Source of the DNA: Prauserella flavalba
GTDB lineage: Bacteria > Actinomycetota > Actinomycetes > Mycobacteriales > Pseudonocardiaceae
DNA length: 34,908 nucleotides
Direction: 5' to 3'
Assembly: GCF_003202235.1 (NCBI RefSeq)
Contig: NZ_MASU01000025.1
Coordinates: 1 to 34,908 of the forward strand
The notes below the pieces were generated by a model. The model worked only from the letters and a program-made list of their open reading frames with translations. It made no database searches and had not been told where the DNA came from. Every line of letters begins with the position of its first letter. Within the stretch, counting starts at the first letter, position 1. The position numbers were made by a program, and so were the translations under genes. Positions 30,639 to 34,908 of this stretch are shown here, piece by piece.

Positions 30639-31576
30639 GGGTGTGTCCTTTCGGTGTGCTGTCCGTTGATGCCAAGCAGGGCGGCCTTGCGGGCGACCGT
30701 CTCGGCGTGGCGAAGGTGGGCGGCGTCGACGAGCATCCCGTCGAGGCCCGTGGCGCCGCGTCCGCCCGCTTCGCTCTCGCGATAGGCGGCGACCACCTTC
30801 TCGGCGTGAGCGATCTCGTTGGGTGTCGGTGCGAAACAGTCGTTGGCGATCTCGACCTGGCTGGGGTGGATGGCCCATTTCCCGACGTAGCCGAGGACGC
30901 TCGCGCGCTCGCAGGCGACGCGGTAGTCCTCCGGCGCGCGGTAGTTCGGGAACGGTGCGTCGATCGCGTCGATCCCGGCGGCGCGCGCGGCGACCACCAC
31001 CCGGGAGCGGGCGTAGTGCCACAGGTCGCCCGGGTAGGGCAGGACGGGATCGAAGTTGGTGTCCACGCGGGCGCCCTGCGAGGCCGAGAAGTCCCCGGCG
31101 CCGAAGATGATCGCCTCGAGCCGGTCGCTGGAGCGCGCGATCTCGTCGACGTACTGCAGGCCCTCGACCTCCTCGATGAGCACCTCCAGCCCGATCCGCC
31201 TCTCCAGCTCGAGCCGCTGTTCCAGCTGTGTCAGGAGAACGTCGACCCACCACACGTCGCGTGCGCGGCGGACCTTCGGCACGATGATCACGTCGAGCGC
31301 CTCGCGCGCACCGGTCACCACCTCGATCACGTCGCCGTGCGCCCACCACGTGTCGATCGCGTTCATCCGGATCGCGCGGGTGGTGCGGCCCCAGTCCAGT
31401 TCGCGCAGCGCGGTGACCGCCTTGCCTCGTGCCGCTTCGCGCTCGGCGGGCGCGCACGCGTCCTCCAGGTCGAGGAACACGAGGTCGGCACCCGACCTTG
31501 CGGCCTTCTCGAACATCCAGTCGTTGCTGGCGGGCGTCGCGAGCTCGGAACGGCGGGCCCTGACGGGACGGGACAT
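30635..31576 (-). CDS. HpcH/HpaI aldolase / CitE-like acyl-CoA lyase
   Basis: A 313-residue TIM-barrel lyase of the CitE family (citrate lyase beta, malyl-CoA, citramalyl-CoA and methylmalyl-CoA lyases). Seen: VFLDLEDACAP with metal-binding acidic residues, Arg in RAIRMNAID, IEEVEGLQYVDEIA with the metal Glu, GAGDFSASQG with the metal Asp, and GKWAIHPSQVE near the C-terminus. It splits a 3-hydroxyacyl-CoA into acetyl-CoA (or another acyl-CoA) and a 2-oxo acid. Just one base separates it from the CoA-transferase upstream, which fits a two-step activation and cleavage of a dicarboxylic acid, as in itaconate or citramalate breakdown. Confidence 0.88.
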   Translation of the reverse strand: MSRPVRARRSELATPASNDWMFEKAARSGADLVFLDLEDACAPAEREAARGKAVTALRELDWGRTTRAIRMNAIDTWWAHGDVIEVVTGAREALDVIIVPKVRRARDVWWVDVLLTQLEQRLELERRIGLEVLIEEVEGLQYVDEIARSSDRLEAIIFGAGDFSASQGARVDTNFDPVLPYPGDLWHYARSRVVVAARAAGIDAIDAPFPNYRAPEDYRVACERASVLGYVGKWAIHPSQVEIANDCFAPTPNEIAHAEKVVAAYRESEAGGRGATGLDGMLVDAAHLRHAETVARKAALLGINGQHTERTHP

Positions 31577-31577
31577 C

Positions 31578-32774
31578 TCAGATCACCCCCTCGGCGCGCA
31601 GCCGCCGGAGCCGGTCCTCGCTCAGGCCGAGCAGTTCGCCGTAGACCTCGTCGTTGTGCTCGCCGACCGCGGCGCCGAGATGCTCGACGCGACCCGGCGT
31701 CGCCGACATGCGGGGGACCGGACCCTGGACCCGCATCGAGCCCAGGTCGGGATCGGGAACGTCCACATAGGTCTCCCGGGCCCGCAGCTGCGGATCGGCG
31801 AGCAGCTGTTCGGCGTCGTACACGGGCGCGGCGGCGACCTCGGCCCGCTCGAACACCGCCATCGCGTCCTCCAGTGTGCGCTCGGCGATCCACTCGGCCA
31901 TGAGCCGGTCGATCTCCGCGGCGTTGCGAAGCCGTTGCTGTGCCTCGGCGAAGCGGGGGTCCTCGGTGAGCTCGGGACGGCCGATGGCCCGCAGCGCGCG
32001 CTTCGCGATCGTCGGCGCGCTGCCCGACATCGCGAGCCAGCGCCCGTCCTTGGTGCGGTAGGTGTTGCGTGGCGCGCTGATCTCCCACCGGTTGCCGGTA
32101 CGGCCGGGGATGGTGCCCAGCTGGTCGTAGGTCAGCACGGGCTGCTCGATGAGCCGCGCGAGCGGTTCGATGAGGTTGACGTCGATCAGCTGCCCGCCGC
32201 CGCCGTGCACGTCCCGGTGGTAGAGCGCCATCATCACCGCGTACGTCGCGTTGAGCGCCGCCACGCCGTCGGCGAGCATGAACGAGGGCAGCGTCGGCGG
32301 ACCGTCCGGCTCGCCGGTGAGGTGCGCGAACCCGCTCATGGCCTCGCCGAGCGTGCCGAAGCCGGGCCGGTCGCTCTTCGGCCCGCCCGCGCCGAAGCCG
32401 GTGACGTGCACCAGGACCAGGCCCGGGTTCTCGGCCGCGAGGCTCTCGTAGTCGAACTTCCACTTCGCCAGCGTCGAGGGCCGGAAGTTGACCACGAGCA
32501 CGTCGGCTCCTCGGGCGAGCTCGCGCAGCAGCTCCCGCCCCGCCTCCTGCCGTAGGTCGAGGGTCACCGACTTCTTGTTGCGGCCCAGGCTTTTCCACAT
32601 CAGGCCGACGCCGTCTCGTTGCGCGCCCCATTGGCGCAGCGGATCGCCGCCGCCGGGTTGCTCGACCTTGATCACCTCGGCGCCGAACTCGCCGAGCCAG
32701 GTCGCCACCAGCGGCCCGGCCGCGAGGGTCGCCGCGTCGACGACCCGGATACCGGACAGTGCTCGTGCGGACAT
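31578..32774 (-). CDS. CaiB/BaiF family III CoA-transferase
   Basis: A 398-residue family III CoA-transferase that moves CoA between carboxylic acids through an aspartyl-CoA thioester. The catalytic Asp lies in MLADGVAALNATYAVMMAL near residue 168. Other marks are GPLVATWLGEFGAEVIKVE, LGRNKKSVTLDL, NFRPSTLAKW and GEAMSGFAHLTGEPDGPP. First gene of the leftward operon, starting 24 bases from the nearest LacI-type operator. It probably activates the acid that the CitE-type lyase then cleaves, but no hydratase is visible between these steps, so either the substrate is already hydroxylated or the hydratase lies elsewhere. Confidence 0.92.
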   Translation of the reverse strand: MSARALSGIRVVDAATLAAGPLVATWLGEFGAEVIKVEQPGGGDPLRQWGAQRDGVGLMWKSLGRNKKSVTLDLRQEAGRELLRELARGADVLVVNFRPSTLAKWKFDYESLAAENPGLVLVHVTGFGAGGPKSDRPGFGTLGEAMSGFAHLTGEPDGPPTLPSFMLADGVAALNATYAVMMALYHRDVHGGGGQLIDVNLIEPLARLIEQPVLTYDQLGTIPGRTGNRWEISAPRNTYRTKDGRWLAMSGSAPTIAKRALRAIGRPELTEDPRFAEAQQRLRNAAEIDRLMAEWIAERTLEDAMAVFERAEVAAAPVYDAEQLLADPQLRARETYVDVPDPDLGSMRVQGPVPRMSATPGRVEHLGAAVGEHNDEVYGELLGLSEDRLRRLRAEGVI

Positions 32775-32797
32775 CGATGTCCCTTCTCAGGCTGCTG

Positions 32798-32832
32798 TGT
32801 AATCCTTTACATCAAGAATGTAATCGATTACA
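32798..32832. promoter_or_regulatory. Two LacI-type operators before the CoA-transferase operon
   Basis: TGTAATCGATTACA at 32819-32832 is a perfect 14-base palindrome with the central CG usual for LacI-family sites. TGTAATCCTTTACA at 32798-32811 is a degenerate copy 21 bases away, two helical turns. They cover the promoter of the leftward operon. Confidence 0.85.
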
Positions 32833-32928
32833 TCGGCTTCGTTCCTCAGCGAACCCGACGAGGTGCCCCACTGTCAAGCCCCTTGACGGCGCCGGTGGCC
32901 GTCGTGTTCCATCGAGCAGAGCCGTGGA

Positions 32929-32942
32929 TGTAATCGATTACA
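32929..32942. promoter_or_regulatory. LacI-type operator before the flavin reductase
   Basis: TGTAATCGATTACA is identical to 32819-32832 and lies 110 bases from it, 70 bases before the flavin reductase ATG. The pair is placed to allow joint repression of both divergent transcripts, possibly by DNA looping. Confidence 0.85.
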
Positions 32943-33011
32943 TCGCGTTGCTGAAACACCTTACCTCGAAAGACCACAAAGGACGGACAAGCCGACGAAG
33001 GGACGTACGCC

Positions 33012-33509
33012 ATGAGCGTGGACGCGAGTCCGGGACGACGTGAGCCTGCCCGGTTGTTCAGGGAGGCCATGGCGAGCTTCCCGAGCGGGGTCACCATCGT
33101 GACCACCGCCGACGGCGACGGCCGGTGGTGGGGCTTCACGGCGACGTCCTTCTGCTCGGTGTCGATGGACCCGCCGCTCGTGCTCGTGTGCCTCTCCCGG
33201 TCGGCGCGGTGCCATCCCGTCTTCGAGTGCGCCACGCACTGGCTGGTGCACGTGATCGATCCCGCCGACGCCGGCCTCGCGCTGCGCTTCGCGAGCAAGG
33301 GCGCGGACAAGTTCGCCGACGCCGGGTTCACCGTGGACGACCGTGGGCTGCCCGCGCTCGACCGGGCCTGCGTCCGGCTGGACTGCACGACGCACGCACG
33401 TCACCCGGGCGGCGACCACACGATCCTGGTCGGCGAGGTCGAGCGCGCGCACCTGCGCCCGGCCACCCCCGCCGTCTACTACCGGCGGGACTTCCGGTCG
33501 CTCGCGTGA
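33012..33509 (+). CDS. Flavin reductase (NAD(P)H:FMN oxidoreductase) domain protein
   Basis: A 165-residue flavin reductase of the HpaC/NtaB class. Family phrases are FREAMASFPSGVTIVTTADG, GFTATSFCSVSMDPPLVLVCL, FASKGADKFADAGF and HTILVGEVERAH. It supplies reduced FMN or FAD to a separate monooxygenase. The LLM monooxygenase at 29298-30638, under the same LacI operators, is the obvious partner. The start ATG follows GAAGGGA. Its last 31 bases overlap the end of the convergent LacI gene. Confidence 0.92.
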   Translation: MSVDASPGRREPARLFREAMASFPSGVTIVTTADGDGRWWGFTATSFCSVSMDPPLVLVCLSRSARCHPVFECATHWLVHVIDPADAGLALRFASKGADKFADAGFTVDDRGLPALDRACVRLDCTTHARHPGGDHTILVGEVERAHLRPATPAVYYRRDFRSLA

Positions 33510-34546
33510 GCCCTCTTCGGTGGAGGCCCGGTCGATCCGGCGAGGTGCAGCTGGGCCGTGACGAACTGCGGCTCGGGTTCGCCGCCACGGGCGGGCCCGC
33601 TGTCGAGCACGGTGTTGAGGAGGCGGGCGGCGCGCAGGGCGAGGTCCTGGTAGTCGACGGTGATCCGCGTGAGTGGGGGATCGCTCAACGCGAACCAGCT
33701 CGGATGCCCGTAGACCACCAGTGACAGCTCGTCGGGCAGCCGGCGTCCGCTCTCGTGCACGGCCTGTGCCGCGCCGATCGAGAGCGCGCCGCCGCCGACG
33801 ATCAGCGCCGTGGGCGGGCGCGAGCCGTCGAGCAGGTCCCGCACGCCACGCTTGCCGTTGTCCGTCGTCGGTTCCAGCAGCCGCATCGCGACCGCTCCGC
33901 GGTCCAGGCCGGCGAGCTCCAGCCCGCGGTGCAGGCCGCGCAGCCGGGCGGCGCCGTTCGACAGCGCCTCCGGCGTGCCGAGGTAGCCGATCCTGGTGTG
34001 GCCGAGCGCCGCGAGGTGCAGCACGGCCTCGGACATCGCCTGCTCGTCCTCGCTGAACACACCGGGGGCGGCGATCCCGCACGCGCGGTGGAACTCCACG
34101 ACGGGCAGGTTCGACAGCAGCTGTTTGCTCGCCTCCAGGATGTGGGTGCTCGGCGAGATGATCAGCCCGGCGACCCGGCTGGCGACCAGGTCCTTGAGCT
34201 GGTGCAGCTCCCGCTCCGGGTCGTTCTCCGTGATCGTGAGGATCAGCTGCGTGCCGTCGGCGGACAGCAGCCGCGCGCATTCGGCGGCGACCGACGAGTA
34301 GGCGGGTGTGTCGACGTAGGGGATGACGAAGCCGACGAACGCTCGGCTCACGTTCGCGCTGAGCGCCCTCGCCATCCGGTTCGCCACGTAGCCGCGCGCC
34401 TCGGCGTGCTCCCGGATCCGCTGCGCGAGCTCGGGCCGCACGGCGGGACTGCCGTTGAGCGCCCTCGACACCGTCGCGGTCGACACGTCCAGCTCGGCGG
34501 CGAGGTCGGCGACGCTGACCTTCGTGACCCGTCCGCGCGTGCCCAC
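33479..34546 (-). CDS. LacI family transcriptional regulator
   Basis: A 355-residue repressor. The N-terminal helix-turn-helix VSVADLAAELDVSTATVSRA is followed by the hinge GYVANRMARAL, whose Leu intercalates into operator DNA. The periplasmic-binding-protein-like sensor domain follows (AFVGFVIPYVDTPAYS, RVAGLIISPST, GHTRIGYLG, DELSLVVYG). The GTG at 34546 lies five bases after GGAGG; a GTG at 34549 is also in frame. TGTAATCGATTACA sites before the CoA-transferase operon and the flavin reductase, and TGTAACGTCTTACA before this gene, make control of both and of itself likely. The inducer is probably the imported dicarboxylate or its derivative. Confidence 0.92.
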   Translation of the reverse strand: MGTRGRVTKVSVADLAAELDVSTATVSRALNGSPAVRPELAQRIREHAEARGYVANRMARALSANVSRAFVGFVIPYVDTPAYSSVAAECARLLSADGTQLILTITENDPERELHQLKDLVASRVAGLIISPSTHILEASKQLLSNLPVVEFHRACGIAAPGVFSEDEQAMSEAVLHLAALGHTRIGYLGTPEALSNGAARLRGLHRGLELAGLDRGAVAMRLLEPTTDNGKRGVRDLLDGSRPPTALIVGGGALSIGAAQAVHESGRRLPDELSLVVYGHPSWFALSDPPLTRITVDYQDLALRAARLLNTVLDSGPARGGEPEPQFVTAQLHLAGSTGPPPKRAHASDRKSRR

Positions 34547-34564
34547 CACGACCTCCAGGGAAAA

Positions 34565-34578
34565 TGTAACGTCTTACA
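34565..34578. promoter_or_regulatory. LacI autoregulatory operator
   Basis: TGTAACGTCTTACA shares the TGTAA and TTACA arms of the operators at 32819 and 32929, at the same 14-base length. It lies 16 bases before the LacI start. Confidence 0.75.
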
Positions 34579-34710
34579 TCGCACCCTAGGTTCGGCCTGG
34601 CCGTGGACGCAACACTCATGATCGCCGACCGGAAGGCCGACTTCATCATGCGGGGCGGCGAGAGCATCCGCGCGCTGGAGGTCGAGGAGGTACTGCCGAG
34701 TGGTCCGTGA
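34579..34710 (+). pseudogene. Fragment of an acyl-AMP ligase
   Basis: An open stretch ending at TGA 34710. From 34618 it reads IADRKADFIMRGGESIRALEVEE-like sequence: the key residues DRK, RGGE and EVEEVL correspond to the A8 hinge motif of acyl-CoA synthetases (compare GRIKDLINRGGEKINAEEVE in the ligase at 17556). Only about 35-45 residues remain, without N-terminal domain or catalytic Lys. It is a decayed leftover, not a gene. Confidence 0.7.
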
Positions 34711-34729
34711 GCGTCGAGGCGCCGGTGCG

Positions 34730-34908
34730 GTGGCCGCACTCGCCGCGCCGGTGTCCACGCGGGAACACGGCGTGCTGGACGGCTACCGGACGTCGTGCGG
34801 GGCACGCTCGAGCTGCTGGCGCGGCACCGGGTGCCGGTGACCGACGCCGAGCGCAGGACGTGCTGGCTGCTGCTCGACGCACTGGACCTGCCCAGGGAAC
34901 CGCTGCCC
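34730..34908 (+). pseudogene. Frameshifted start of an unidentified protein, runs off the window
   Basis: Frame 2 from a GTG at 34730 gives VAALAAPVSTREHGVLDGYR and then breaks down. From 34789 frame 1 continues sensibly as DVVRGTLELLARHRVPVTD followed by AERRTCWLLLDALDLPREPLP to the window end. One missing G in the GG run at 34788-34789 would join them. So this is either a frameshifted gene or a real start further inside. The family is not recognised. A sequencing error cannot be excluded. Confidence 0.4.

Noticed and set aside
1-34908. CRISPR arrays, tRNA and rRNA genes, phage or plasmid modules
   Set aside because: No regularly spaced repeats, cloverleaf sequences, integrases, capsid or replication genes were recognised anywhere in the window.

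Overview
The window is very GC-rich, uses GTG and TTG starts freely, and carries many four-base stop/start overlaps (GTGA, ATGA). Protein content (tandem Lrp, FCD-type GntR, HyuA/HyuB, several TetR/AraC/LacI regulators, salicylyl-CoA hydroxylase-like flavoprotein) fits an actinomycete, most likely of the Pseudonocardiaceae type (Amycolatopsis or Saccharopolyspora-like). That placement is inference from style and gene content. It is a chromosomal accessory region dominated by small catabolic operons, each with its own regulator. No rRNA, tRNA or CRISPR array was seen.

Layout. 1-1.5 kb: an IS110-family insertion element whose long 5' noncoding end may encode a bridge RNA. 1.6-5 kb: a GntR/FCD regulator; a zinc alcohol dehydrogenase divergent from a TetR gene with two near-identical palindromic operators between them; a HAD hydrolase. 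5-10.4 kb: a tandem Lrp/AsnC regulator heading a tightly coupled operon of hydantoin/Asp-Glu-type racemase, a membrane-anchored exported protein, a 43-residue membrane peptide, a sodium:solute symporter and an M19 membrane-dipeptidase-like enzyme. This reads as uptake and processing of an amino-acid or dipeptide-like compound. 10.5-11.1 kb: a lipoprotein.

11.4-25.3 kb is the most interesting part. HyuB (with a C-terminal Cys4 domain like the acetone/acetophenone carboxylase small subunit) and HyuA run leftward. Divergently run an FAD aryl-CoA-hydroxylase-like protein, an aryl-AMP ligase, a maleate cis-trans isomerase and a TetR regulator. After a textbook terminator come a VOC dioxygenase-like protein, an 82-residue orphan, a large alpha/beta hydrolase, an aromatic-acid-type MFS transporter and an SDR. 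A shared element (CGTAGACT/CGTAGAGT) overlaps the predicted -10 region or spacer of all three promoters, so the whole block looks like one regulon. My working idea is degradation of an aromatic or heteroaromatic acid that ends in maleate and fumarate; the substrate is unknown.

25.5-27.9 kb: a TauE/SafE permease divergent from an AraC regulator with a leaderless-type promoter, followed by an isochorismatase-fold protein that lacks two of the three usual catalytic residues. 27.9-34.6 kb: a leftward operon caiB-type CoA-transferase, CitE-type lyase, NtaA/DszA-type flavin monooxygenase and MatC-type dicarboxylate transporter. It is divergent from a flavin reductase that probably supplies the monooxygenase. 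A LacI regulator follows, with TGTAATCGATTACA-type operators in the shared promoter region and before its own gene. 34.6 kb to the end holds decayed coding fragments: a piece of an acyl-AMP ligase and the frameshifted start of an unidentified protein that runs off the window.
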